A DNA stretch of 64,000 nt from Zeimonas sp032027205 (GTDB taxonomy: Bacteria > Pseudomonadota > Gammaproteobacteria > Burkholderiales > Burkholderiaceae_E), in the NCBI GenBank assembly GCA_032027205.1, contig JAVSMN010000001.1:2917418-2981417 (forward strand), written 5' to 3'. Shown piece by piece: positions 7,738 through 15,355 of the stretch. The translations under genes were made by a program, and so were the position numbers. The notes under the pieces are model-generated. The model saw only the letters and a program-made list of their open reading frames with translations. It was not told the DNA's origin and did not search any database. Position 1 is the stretch's first letter. Each line of letters starts with the position of its first letter.

Positions 7738-8781
7738 ATGAGCTTCACCGTCACCGTATTGCCGAGCGGCGTTCGTTTTCTCGTCGACGACGACGAACCG
7801 ATCCTCGACGCTGCGCTGCGCCAGGGCGTCGTGCTTCCTTACGGCTGCCGCAACGGCGCCTGCGGCTCGTGCAAGTCGCTGGTCGTCCAGGGCGAGATCG
7901 CACAGGGCGCGCATTCGCCGAGAGCGCTGTCGCGTGACGAGAAATCGCGCGGCATGGCGTTGCTGTGCTGCGCGCGGGGGCGCTCCGATCTGACGGTGCA
8001 GGCGCGCCTGGTCTCCGGGCCCGGTCAGATGCCGATCCGCAAGATGCCGTGTCGCATCTCGTCGATCGTGCGCGTGGCGCCCGACGTTGCCGTCGTGCGC
8101 CTGCAGCTGCCCGCGGGCGAGCGTCTGCAGTACCTGGCGGGACAGTACGTGGAGTTGATCCTGCGCGACGGAACCCGGCGAAGCTATTCGATGGCGAGCG
8201 CGCCGCAGGCGGCCGAGCAGCTCGAGCTGCACGTGCGGCACCTGCCGGGCGGGCGCTTCACCGACGCGTTGTTCGGCGCGGCGCAGCCGGCGCTGAAGGA
8301 GCGCGACATCCTGCGGCTCGAAGGCCCGCTGGGAACCTTCTTCCTGCGCGACGACCGTTCGTGCCCGATCGTGCTGCTCGCCAGCGGCACCGGCTTCGCA
8401 CCGATCAAGGCGATCGTCGAGCAGATGCGCGCGAGCGGCATCGTGCGCGAAACGACGCTGTACTGGGGAGGTCGGCGACCGCGCGATCTCTACGCAAGCG
8501 AGCTGTGCGAGCGCTGGGCGCGCGAGATGCCGCAACTGCGCTACGTACCGGTCGTCTCCGACGCGCTTGCCGAGGACGACTGGCGCGGGCGCACCGGCTT
8601 CGTCCACCGTGCCGTCCTCGACGACTTCCCCGACCTCGCCGGGCGCCAGGTCTATGCCTGCGGCGCGCCGGTGATGGTCGAAGCCGCGCGGCGCGATTTT
8701 GCCGCGCACGGGCTTGCCGAAGGCGAGTTCTACGCGGACGCATTCACCACTGCCGCCGATCTCGCCGGCGCGATGGCCTGA
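7738..8781 (+). CDS. CDP-6-deoxy-delta-3,4-glucoseen reductase-like NAD(P)H flavoprotein
   Basis: A 347-aa reductase with three domains. An N-terminal plant-type 2Fe-2S ferredoxin has Cys37, Cys42 and Cys45 in CRNGACGSC and a fourth Cys at 77 or 78. An FAD domain has RSYSMA near residue 150. A C-terminal NAD(P) domain has SGTGFAPIKAI near residue 215. The layout matches the AscD/E3 group annotated in Burkholderiales as CDP-6-deoxy-delta-3,4-glucoseen reductase, and also the reductases of multicomponent oxygenases. No sugar or oxygenase genes lie nearby, so its electron acceptor is unknown. The ATG at 7738 is preferred to an in-frame start at 7714 because the protein start MSFTVTVLPSG matches ferredoxin beginnings. 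Confidence 0.8.
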   Translation: MSFTVTVLPSGVRFLVDDDEPILDAALRQGVVLPYGCRNGACGSCKSLVVQGEIAQGAHSPRALSRDEKSRGMALLCCARGRSDLTVQARLVSGPGQMPIRKMPCRISSIVRVAPDVAVVRLQLPAGERLQYLAGQYVELILRDGTRRSYSMASAPQAAEQLELHVRHLPGGRFTDALFGAAQPALKERDILRLEGPLGTFFLRDDRSCPIVLLASGTGFAPIKAIVEQMRASGIVRETTLYWGGRRPRDLYASELCERWAREMPQLRYVPVVSDALAEDDWRGRTGFVHRAVLDDFPDLAGRQVYACGAPVMVEAARRDFAAHGLAEGEFYADAFTTAADLAGAMA

Positions 8782-8824
8782 CTCGTCGCCGCCTGGATTG
8801 CACCGAGCGCCGCGCCGACCGGGC

Positions 8825-8851
8825 AAAAAAAACCCCGGGGGTTGCCCGGGG
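8825..8851 (-). terminator. Intrinsic terminator, minus strand
   Basis: The stem CCCCGGG (8833-8839) pairs perfectly with CCCGGGG (8845-8851) around a 5-base loop. It is flanked at 8825-8832 by eight A's on the plus strand, which read as eight U's in a minus-strand transcript. It therefore works for minus-strand transcription only. Confidence 0.8.
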
Positions 8852-8960
8852 CACAGCCAGCCTGGAGCACCTTCGTTCGTGGCTGGAAGAGGAGGCCTGA
8901 CACGAAGCGCGACGAACGCTCCGTGCTGCCAACGATACCGGCGGGCGTTTTTCCGCGCGC
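8825..8960 (-). ncRNA. Candidate small RNA
   Basis: Read on the minus strand, the region ends in a textbook intrinsic terminator (8825-8851). Just upstream is a second hairpin, CCAGCC/GGCTGG (arms 8881-8886 and 8857-8862) with an 18-base loop, and just 5' of that is CCTCC, complementary to a Shine-Dalgarno sequence. There is no minus-strand gene whose transcript this terminator would need to end. Such a structure is typical of a trans-acting small RNA. The 5' end is not determined, and the promoter guess (TATCGT near 8938) is weak. Confidence 0.4.
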
Positions 8961-9147
8961 CCTCGTCGCGATGAGCGGCGACTGCCGATGGACCGATGGA
9001 TCGTTGCGCACGGCTGCGTCCGGCAGGTGCATCGGGTGCCGGCGCGCCACACCGCCGAAACCCTGTCGCGCGCCGTCCGGCCGCCCGTTGCGCACGCGCC
9101 GCGCGCCCTCGTGCACATTCGGGACTCGTTCCGGGAGTCGTCTGCCG

Positions 9148-9408
9148 ATGCCTTTCGTCTGGGTCGGGCTGTTGCTGGTCGTCCTGAAGTGGTTCGAGAT
9201 CGAACCCGCCGCGACGTGGTCGTGGTGGGCGATCCTCGCGCCGCTCGCCATCGCCTTCGCGTGGTTCGAGCTGCTCGAGCCGTTGCTGGGCTTCGACAAG
9301 CGACGTGCCGACGATGAATTCGCCGAGATGCGGCGCCTGAGGATCGAGCGGCAGTTCCCCTATCTGCGCGTGCAGACGAAACGGGTGAAGGTGCGCCCTC
9401 GCGGCTGA
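9148..9408 (+). CDS. Small Trp-rich protein (TIGR04438-like)
   Basis: An 86-aa protein starting MPFVWVGLLLVVLKW, then WSWWAILAPLAIAFAWF, which gives two closely spaced membrane segments, followed by a charged tail (FDKRRADDEFAEM). This matches the small Trp-rich family common in Burkholderiales, whose function is unknown. The ATG at 9148 gives a start typical of the family. A longer open frame upstream has no family features. The gene lies 50 bases before a ParA-type ATPase, but a shared operon cannot be shown. Confidence 0.75.
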   Translation: MPFVWVGLLLVVLKWFEIEPAATWSWWAILAPLAIAFAWFELLEPLLGFDKRRADDEFAEMRRLRIERQFPYLRVQTKRVKVRPRG

Positions 9409-9458
9409 AGATTGCGTCTCGCGGTATGCTCCGGCGTCCAATGCGGAGCCGGTCTTTC

Positions 9459-10274
9459 ATGCAGTACGTCGTCTTCAACCAGAAGGGCGGAGTGGGGAAG
9501 TCCACGATCGCCTGCAATCTCGCGGCGATCAGCGCGGCACAGGGGCGGTCCACGCTCGTCGTCGATCTCGACCCGCAGGCGAACTCCACGCGCTACCTCC
9601 TCGGCGCATCGGCCGACGAGGCGAGACCGGGCGCTGCCGAACTGTTCGAGCAGACGCTGAACTTCGTGCTGCGCCCGCTCGACGCCTCCGCCTTCGTCGC
9701 TTCCACGCCGTGGGAGGGGCTCGACCTGATGGCCTCGAGCGCGCGTCTGGAGGAGATCCACGGCAAGCTCGAGTCGCGCTACAAGATCTACAAGCTGCGT
9801 GACGCGCTCGCCGCCCTAAGCGAGCAGTACGAGCACATCTACATCGATACGCCGCCCGCGCTGAATTTCTATACGCGCTCGGCGCTGATCGCCGCCGATC
9901 GTTGCCTGATCCCGTTCGACTGCGACGAGTTCTCGCGGCGCGCGCTGTACGCGCTGCTCGCGAACGTCGAGGAGATCCGCGCCGACCACAACGATGCGCT
10001 CGAAGTGGGCGGCATCGTCGTGAACCAGTTCCAGGCACGTGCCAGCCTGCCGCAACGCACGGTGCAGGAACTCGTCGATGAAGGACTGCCGGTGCTCGAG
10101 CCGTACCTCAGCGCGAGCGTGCGAATCCGCGAGTCGCACGAACAGGCGCGTCCGATGATCCACTTCGATCCGCGCCACAAGCTCACTTCCGAGTTCCTGG
10201 CGCTGCACGAAGCGCTCGAGCGCCGCGAGCGATCGAGCGCTTCGGCGCGCCCGCGCAAGCGCGGCCGCGCCTAG
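9459..10274 (+). CDS. ParA-family ATPase (orphan)
   Basis: A 271-aa ATPase with the deviant Walker A motif KGGVGKST at residues 9-16, the switch/Walker A' motif DLDPQANST near residue 40, and YIDTPPAL as Walker B. ParA proteins position DNA or large complexes by ATP-driven patterning on the nucleoid. No parB or parS was seen in the window, so this is not a simple partition operon. The C-terminus is basic (ARPRKRGRA), which could help in nonspecific DNA binding. The ATG at 9459 places the Walker motif at the usual distance from the start. The small Trp-rich gene precedes it. Confidence 0.85.
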   Translation: MQYVVFNQKGGVGKSTIACNLAAISAAQGRSTLVVDLDPQANSTRYLLGASADEARPGAAELFEQTLNFVLRPLDASAFVASTPWEGLDLMASSARLEEIHGKLESRYKIYKLRDALAALSEQYEHIYIDTPPALNFYTRSALIAADRCLIPFDCDEFSRRALYALLANVEEIRADHNDALEVGGIVVNQFQARASLPQRTVQELVDEGLPVLEPYLSASVRIRESHEQARPMIHFDPRHKLTSEFLALHEALERRERSSASARPRKRGRA

Positions 10275-10292
10275 CGAGCCTTTCCCTTTCCC

Positions 10293-11972
10293 TCAGAAGT
10301 CATCGAGCACCGCGCCCCGGCTCGCGCTGTTCGCCAGTTTGTAGAACTTGGCCAGTACGCCGCGCCGGTAGCGCGGAGCGGGTTGCGTCCACGCGGCGCG
10401 CCGTCGCGCGAGTTCGGCCTCGTCGACGTTCAGTTGCAGCAGCAGCTTGCGCGCATCGATGGTGATCGAATCGCCTTCGTGCACCAGCGCGATCGGACCG
10501 CCCGCCGCGGCTTCCGGCGCGACGTGCCCGACGACCATGCCCCAGGTGCCGCCCGAGAAGCGCCCGTCGGTGATGAGCCCCACCGACTCGCCCAGGCCGG
10601 CGCCGATGATCGCCGAGGTCGGCGCGAGCATCTCGGGCATGCCGGGCCCGCCGCGCGGCCCCAGGTAGCGCAGCACCATGATGTCGCCGGCGACGATCTT
10701 TCCGTCGAGGATCGCCTGCAGCGCGCTCTGCTCGTCGTCGAACACGCGTGCCGGGCCGGTCATCACCGGGTTCTTCAGCCCGCTGATCTTCGCCACGCAG
10801 CCCTCGGGCGACAGGTTGCCTTCGAGGATCGCCAGGTGCCCCTCGCGATACAGCGCCTTGTCGATCGGAAAGATCACGGGCTGGTCGGCGCGCGGCGTCG
10901 ACGGCACGTTCGCCAGTTCCTCGGCGAGCGTGCGTCCGGTGATCGTCATGCAGTTGCCGTGCAGCAGGCCGGCGTCGAGCAGCATCTTCAGCACCTGCGG
11001 AATGCCGCCGGCGCGATGCAAGTCGGTGGCGAGATAGTGGCCCGAGGGCTTCAGGTCGCAGAGCACCGGAACGCGCTTGCGCACGCGTTCGAAGTCCTGG
11101 ATCGTCCATTCGACTTCCGCCGCGTGCGCGATCGCCAGGTAGTGCAGCACGGCATTCGTCGATCCACCCACCGCCATGATCAGCGCCACCGCGTTCTCGA
11201 TCGACTCGCGCGTGACGATGTCGCGCGGCTTCAGGTCGCGCTTGACCGCCTCGATGAGCACGCGTGCCGACTCGGCGGTGGAGTGCAGTTTCTCCGGATC
11301 GGGGTTGGCCATCGTCGAAGAGCCGAGCAGGCTCATGCCGAGTGCCTCGAAGGACGACGACATCGTGTTCGCCGTGTACATCCCGCCGCACGAACCGGTA
11401 CCGGGAATCGCGTTTTCTTCGATGCCACGGAAGTCTTCCTCGCACATGCAGCCGCGCGAGTACTCGCCCACCGCTTCGAACACGGAGACGATGTTCAGGT
11501 CCTGGCCCTTCCAGTGGCCCGCCTTGATCGTGCCGCCGTAGACGTAGATCGACGGCACGTTGGCGCGCAGCATGCCCATCATGCCGCCCGGCATGTTCTT
11601 GTCGCAGCCGCCGATCACGAGCACACCGTCCATCCACTGGCCCTGCACGGAGGTTTCGACGCAGTCGGAGATGACCTCGCGCGAGACCAGCGAGTACTTC
11701 ATGCCTTCGGTGCCCATCGCCATCCCATCGGAGATGGTGGGCGTGCCGAACACCTGCGGGTTCGCGCCGGCGGCTCGTATCGCCTCGATGGCGGCATCGG
11801 CCAGCGCCTGCAGGCCCGAGTTGCATGGGGTGATCGTGCTGTGCCCGTTGGCGATCCCGATCATCGGGTTGTCGAAATCGCTGCGACGGTAGCCCATCGC
11901 GTAATACATGGAACGGTTCGGTGCACGGGCGACGCCCTGCGTGATGTTGCGGCTGCGGCGGTTGGCGGACAT
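10293..11972 (-). CDS. ilvD: Dihydroxy-acid dehydratase
   Basis: A 559-aa IlvD/Edd family enzyme that dehydrates 2,3-dihydroxyisovalerate and 2,3-dihydroxy-3-methylvalerate in valine and isoleucine synthesis. The iron-sulfur cysteines are visible in TPCNSG, GGCDKNMPGG and GTGSCGGMYTAN. The signature pieces DGRFSGG and HVAPEAAAGGPIA are also present. The length is usual for the family. The C-terminus FYKLANSASRGAVLDDF is typical of betaproteobacterial IlvD rather than sugar-acid dehydratases. The gene is convergent with the ParA gene and has no other ilv gene beside it. Confidence 0.95.
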   Translation of the reverse strand: MSANRRSRNITQGVARAPNRSMYYAMGYRRSDFDNPMIGIANGHSTITPCNSGLQALADAAIEAIRAAGANPQVFGTPTISDGMAMGTEGMKYSLVSREVISDCVETSVQGQWMDGVLVIGGCDKNMPGGMMGMLRANVPSIYVYGGTIKAGHWKGQDLNIVSVFEAVGEYSRGCMCEEDFRGIEENAIPGTGSCGGMYTANTMSSSFEALGMSLLGSSTMANPDPEKLHSTAESARVLIEAVKRDLKPRDIVTRESIENAVALIMAVGGSTNAVLHYLAIAHAAEVEWTIQDFERVRKRVPVLCDLKPSGHYLATDLHRAGGIPQVLKMLLDAGLLHGNCMTITGRTLAEELANVPSTPRADQPVIFPIDKALYREGHLAILEGNLSPEGCVAKISGLKNPVMTGPARVFDDEQSALQAILDGKIVAGDIMVLRYLGPRGGPGMPEMLAPTSAIIGAGLGESVGLITDGRFSGGTWGMVVGHVAPEAAAGGPIALVHEGDSITIDARKLLLQLNVDEAELARRRAAWTQPAPRYRRGVLAKFYKLANSASRGAVLDDF

Positions 11973-12095
11973 GGGGGTGAGGTTTCCGGGGTTGCGGTAA
12001 CAGGGTTGGGGGGAGGCGGCGCCCTGCGGCAGCCGTCAGTGCGTCATGCGCGCGACGGCCGACGCTTGCGTCGGAAGCACGACTCCGGTAATCTT

Positions 12096-12111
12096 AATGC
12101 GAACCATTATT
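12096..12111 (+). promoter_or_regulatory. Fur-box candidate upstream of bfd
   Basis: AATGCGAACCATTATT is a partial inverted repeat (AATG...CATT) close to the Fur consensus. It lies 41 bases before the bfd start, between ilvD and bfd. Bfd genes are commonly Fur-repressed, and a fur gene is present at 35019. Confidence 0.6.
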
Positions 12112-12152
12112 GTTTTCGACGCCCTCGAAGGCCGTACCGGAAGTTTGCCGCC

Positions 12153-12365
12153 ATGATCGTCTGCGTCTGCCGCGCCGTGTCCGACCGCGAGATCCGCTCG
12201 AGCCTGCGCGAGGGGGCGCAAACGATCTCGCAGCTGCGCGCCGATCTTGGCGTCACGACGTGCTGCGGCAAGTGCGGGCCGCGCGTGCGCGAGCTGCTCG
12301 ACGAGCACCGCGCGGACGAGGCGCGCAGCGTGGGAAGCCTGGGCTGCGCGTGCGCCGCGGCCTGA
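12153..12365 (+). CDS. bfd: Bacterioferritin-associated ferredoxin
   Basis: A 70-aa 2Fe-2S protein with the Bfd cysteine pattern: Cys4 and Cys6 in IVCVCR, then TCCGKCGPRVREL (Cys37, Cys38 and Cys41) in the middle. Bfd docks on bacterioferritin and passes electrons to the stored ferric iron so that it can be released. The bacterioferritin gene is the next gene, convergent and 51 bases away. The start at 12153 is the only one that gives the family N-terminus. A Fur-box candidate sits upstream, fitting induction under iron shortage. Confidence 0.9.
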   Translation: MIVCVCRAVSDREIRSSLREGAQTISQLRADLGVTTCCGKCGPRVRELLDEHRADEARSVGSLGCACAAA

Positions 12366-12416
12366 AGCGGGACCCGAGCCGTCATCGAGCGAGCCCGACC
12401 AAGGCGCGTCGCCGCC

Positions 12417-12896
12417 TCAGGGCGCTTCCCGGTTCATGAAGGTCTGCTGGTAGTTCTGCAGGCCCACGCGGCCGATCAGCTCGATCTGCGTCTCGAGGAA
12501 GTCCACGTGCGTCTCCGAGTCGTCGAGGATGTCGACGAGGATCTCGCGCGAGACGTAGTCGTTCACCGATTCGCAGTGCGCGATTCCCGAGCGCACCGTG
12601 TCGAGCGCAGCGCGCTCGAGCGCGAGATCGCTGTTGAGGATCTCCTCGGTGTTCTCGCCGACATTCAGCTTGCCGAGGTCCTGCAGGTTCGGCAGGCCGT
12701 CGAGCAGCAGGATGCGCTGGATCAGCCGATCGGCGTGCTTCATCTCGCCGATCGATTCCTCGTACTCGATCTTTTCCAGCCCGGGCAGGCCCCAGTGCCC
12801 GAAGATGCGGGAATGCACGAAGTACTGGTTGATCGCAGTCAGCTCGTTCTTCAGCTGCCGGTTCAACCACTCGATGACTTTCGGGTCGCCTTTCAT
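12417..12896 (-). CDS. bfr: Bacterioferritin
   Basis: A 159-aa iron-storage cage subunit. The ferroxidase ligands sit at their usual places: Glu18, Glu51 and His54, with further ligands in the SVNDYVSRE and DDSETHVDFLE regions. Met52, the heme-binding methionine, is present in GEMKHAD. Twenty-four subunits form the shell. The ATG at 12896 is preceded by GGAG and gives the canonical start MKGDPKVIEWLN. The frame stays open further upstream but into the lgt promoter region. It converges with bfd, its reductive partner. Confidence 0.95.
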   Translation of the reverse strand: MKGDPKVIEWLNRQLKNELTAINQYFVHSRIFGHWGLPGLEKIEYEESIGEMKHADRLIQRILLLDGLPNLQDLGKLNVGENTEEILNSDLALERAALDTVRSGIAHCESVNDYVSREILVDILDDSETHVDFLETQIELIGRVGLQNYQQTFMNREAP

Positions 12897-12982
12897 CCGG
12901 GGTCTCCAGCCTGACGAGCTCCGATTATCGGGCAGAATGAACGACGGGTGAAAACCACCCTGGTGCTCGTCCACGCTTGCCG

Positions 12983-13804
12983 ATGCTCGTCCATCCCCAG
13001 TTCGACCCGATCGCCTTCTCCCTCGGACCGCTCGCCGTGCGCTGGTACGGCCTGATGTACCTCGTCGCGTTCGCGCTCTTCTACTGGCTCGGCCGCCTGC
13101 GCCTTCAGCGTCCGTTGTGGTCGCAGGCGAGCGGCCTGTCGTCGCGCGATCTCGAAGACCTGCTGTTCTGGGGCGTGCTGGGCGTGGTCCTCGGCGGGCG
13201 GCTCGGCTACGTGCTGTTCTACAAGCCCGGCTGGTACGCGGCGCATCCGCTCGAGGTCTTCGAGGTGTGGAAGGGAGGAATGTCCTTCCACGGCGGACTG
13301 CTCGGCGTGCTCGTCGCCGTGGCGCTCTTCAGTCGCCTGCGCGGCCTGCGGTTCCTGCGCGTCACCGACTTCGTCGCGCCGCTGGTGCCGATCGGGCTGG
13401 CTGCCGGACGGCTGGGCAATTTCATCAACGGCGAGCTGTGGGGTCGGCCCACCGATGTGCCGTGGGCGATGGTTTTCCCGCAGGTCGATTCGCTGCCGCG
13501 TCATCCGTCGCAGCTGTACCAGTTCGCCGGTGAAGGCATCCTGCTGTTCGTCTTTCTCTGGTGGTTCTCGTCGCGCCCTCGTCCGGTGGGCGCAGTCTCC
13601 GGAATGTTCCTCGTCGGCTACGCGGTGTTGCGCTTCATCGCCGAATTCGCGCGCGAGCCCGACGACTTCCTCGGACTGCAGGCCTTGAGCCTCACGATGG
13701 GCCAGTGGCTGTGCATCCCGATGTTCGCCGCGGGGCTCGCGCTGCTCTTGTGGTCGCGCCGTGCGCACGGCGCCGATGGGCATGCGGAGGCGCGCGGTGT
13801 TTGA
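12983..13804 (+). CDS. lgt: Prolipoprotein diacylglyceryl transferase
   Basis: A 273-aa inner-membrane enzyme that moves a diacylglyceryl group from phosphatidylglycerol to the lipobox Cys of prolipoproteins. It shows about seven hydrophobic segments, the conserved VRWYGLMYL at the start, GGRLGYVLFY, MSFHGGLLG (with the essential His) and the Lgt signature GRLGNFINGELWGRPT. The ATG at 12983 is used; a TTG at 12977 is the only nearby alternative. Its end overlaps the start of the malonyl-CoA decarboxylase gene by 8 bases. Lipoproteins seen in this window, such as BamE, are its substrates. Confidence 0.95.
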   Translation: MLVHPQFDPIAFSLGPLAVRWYGLMYLVAFALFYWLGRLRLQRPLWSQASGLSSRDLEDLLFWGVLGVVLGGRLGYVLFYKPGWYAAHPLEVFEVWKGGMSFHGGLLGVLVAVALFSRLRGLRFLRVTDFVAPLVPIGLAAGRLGNFINGELWGRPTDVPWAMVFPQVDSLPRHPSQLYQFAGEGILLFVFLWWFSSRPRPVGAVSGMFLVGYAVLRFIAEFAREPDDFLGLQALSLTMGQWLCIPMFAAGLALLLWSRRAHGADGHAEARGV

Positions 13805-15341
13805 GCGGCTGCTGCAGGTCGGACGCGACGTTCGCGAGCGCAGCGACCTGCGCGGGCTGCTCGACGATTGCCGGCAGTTGCTGACCGCGCGCGGCGAGTC
13901 GAACAGCCTCGTCATCGCCGCCCGCGCGCTCGAACGCTATCGCCGTCTTTCGCCCGACGCCGCAGCGCGTTTCTTCGATGCGCTCGCTGCCGAGTTCGAC
14001 CCCGATCCCGCCGAGGTGCTGCAGCGCGCCGAGAGCTATGCGATGACGCGCGCGCCCGACGCGCTGATCGAATTGTGGCGTGCCGCCGAATCGCCGCGCC
14101 AGGAGTTGCTGCGGCGCCTGAATCGCGCGCCCGACGCCACCGTGCAGATCGTCGCGATGCGCGCGAAGATCCTCGCCCGCCTGTCCACGCATCCCGAGCT
14201 GAAGGCGGTCGAGGCCGACTTCCACCACCTGCTGTCGTCGTGGTTCAACCCCGGGTTCCTGAACCTCGTGCAGGTCGACTGGAACTCGCCGGCGCGGCTG
14301 CTCGAGAAGCTGATCCAGCACGAGGCGGTGCACCAGATCGACGGCTGGAACGACCTGCGCCGGCGGCTCGAACCCGACCGGCGCTGCTTCGCGTTCTTCC
14401 ACCCCGCGTTGCCCGACGAGCCGTTGATCTTCGTCGAGGTGGCGCTGCTCGAGATGATGCCCGATGCCATCGCGCCGCTGCTCGACCGGCGTGTGCCGGA
14501 GGACGGACGCGACGATCGATTCAAGGTCGCCGCCTTCTACTCGATCTCGAACTGCCAGCCGGGGCTGCGCGGCGTGAGCCTGGGTGACTTCCTGATCAAG
14601 CGCGTGGCCGAGCGGCTGCAGGCCGAGCAGCCGAAGCTGAAGATCTTCTGCACGTTGTCGCCGATTCCCGGCTTCGCCGGCTGGCTGTCGAAGCTCGAAT
14701 CGGTGCAGTCGGTCGAGGCGTCGCGGGTCAAGGCGTCGGTGCTGCGCGAACTCGACGAGGCGTTGCGGGGCCTGCGCGAGCGACATGGGCGCGACCTGCT
14801 CGCGCTCGTGCAGAAGCAGCCTGCGCCTGCGCGGGCTGCCGCTGCGGTCGCCGGCCGTGCCGCGCCGGATGCCGCCGAGGCTCGCGGCGGCTCGGGCGCA
14901 GACGCCGATGTCGCGACTGCCGCCCCCGCCGCGCACGCGCTCGCCGCGGCCCAGGGCGCCGCGGGGAGCGCCGTCATCGCACTGAAGAACGCGGTCGCCA
15001 AACGACGTGGCGAGGCGCCGGCCGATGCCTCGACCGACGACGCCGCGCGCAACGGCCGCGCCGCCGACCTGCACACGCTGCAGCGCCTGTGCGCGCTGTA
15101 TCTGCTGCAGACTTCGCCGACCGATGCGCGTCCGTCCGATCCGGTGGCGCGCTTTCATTTGAACAACGGCGCGCGGCTCGAGCGCATCGACGTCGGCGCC
15201 GATCTGTCGCGCAAGGGACTGCGTCAGTCGCTCGGACTGATGGTGAACTATCTGTACGATCTCGAGCAGATCGAAGCCAACCACGAGAGGTTCGCCGGCG
15301 ACCGCGTCAGTGCGTCGCGCGCCGTGCTCTCGCTGCTGTAG
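13797..15341 (+). CDS. Malonyl-CoA decarboxylase
   Basis: A 514-aa enzyme that converts malonyl-CoA to acetyl-CoA and CO2. Conserved blocks are visible: WNSPARLLEKLIQHEAV, HPALPDEPLIFVEVAL, FYSISNCQPGLRGVSLGDF, CTLSPIPGF (with the catalytic Ser) and DPVARFHLNNGARLERI (with the catalytic His). Between about residues 338 and 424 lies an Ala-rich, low-complexity stretch that bacterial relatives of about 430-470 aa usually lack. The GTG at 13797 is chosen because GGAGG sits 6 bases before it. ATGs at 13779 and 13785 lie inside lgt. Gene matB follows 14 bases downstream, so the pair would consume malonate via malonyl-CoA. Confidence 0.92.
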   Translation: MFERLLQVGRDVRERSDLRGLLDDCRQLLTARGESNSLVIAARALERYRRLSPDAAARFFDALAAEFDPDPAEVLQRAESYAMTRAPDALIELWRAAESPRQELLRRLNRAPDATVQIVAMRAKILARLSTHPELKAVEADFHHLLSSWFNPGFLNLVQVDWNSPARLLEKLIQHEAVHQIDGWNDLRRRLEPDRRCFAFFHPALPDEPLIFVEVALLEMMPDAIAPLLDRRVPEDGRDDRFKVAAFYSISNCQPGLRGVSLGDFLIKRVAERLQAEQPKLKIFCTLSPIPGFAGWLSKLESVQSVEASRVKASVLRELDEALRGLRERHGRDLLALVQKQPAPARAAAAVAGRAAPDAAEARGGSGADADVATAAPAAHALAAAQGAAGSAVIALKNAVAKRRGEAPADASTDDAARNGRAADLHTLQRLCALYLLQTSPTDARPSDPVARFHLNNGARLERIDVGADLSRKGLRQSLGLMVNYLYDLEQIEANHERFAGDRVSASRAVLSLL

Positions 15342-15355
15342 ACAGGAGAACGAGC

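Larger units (their letters stand above)
8782..9147. other. 366-base gap holding a candidate minus-strand sRNA
   Basis: No convincing protein gene lies here on either strand. The frames that are open are typical of high-GC DNA and show no family features. The left part (8825-8960) contains the terminator and hairpins described separately. The rest shows nothing recognisable. Confidence 0.5.

Noticed and set aside
10383..12365. A 660-codon plus-strand frame covering ilvD antisense and running into bfd.
   Set aside because: Only its last 70 codons (from 12153) make sense as Bfd. The rest is an antisense shadow of ilvD.
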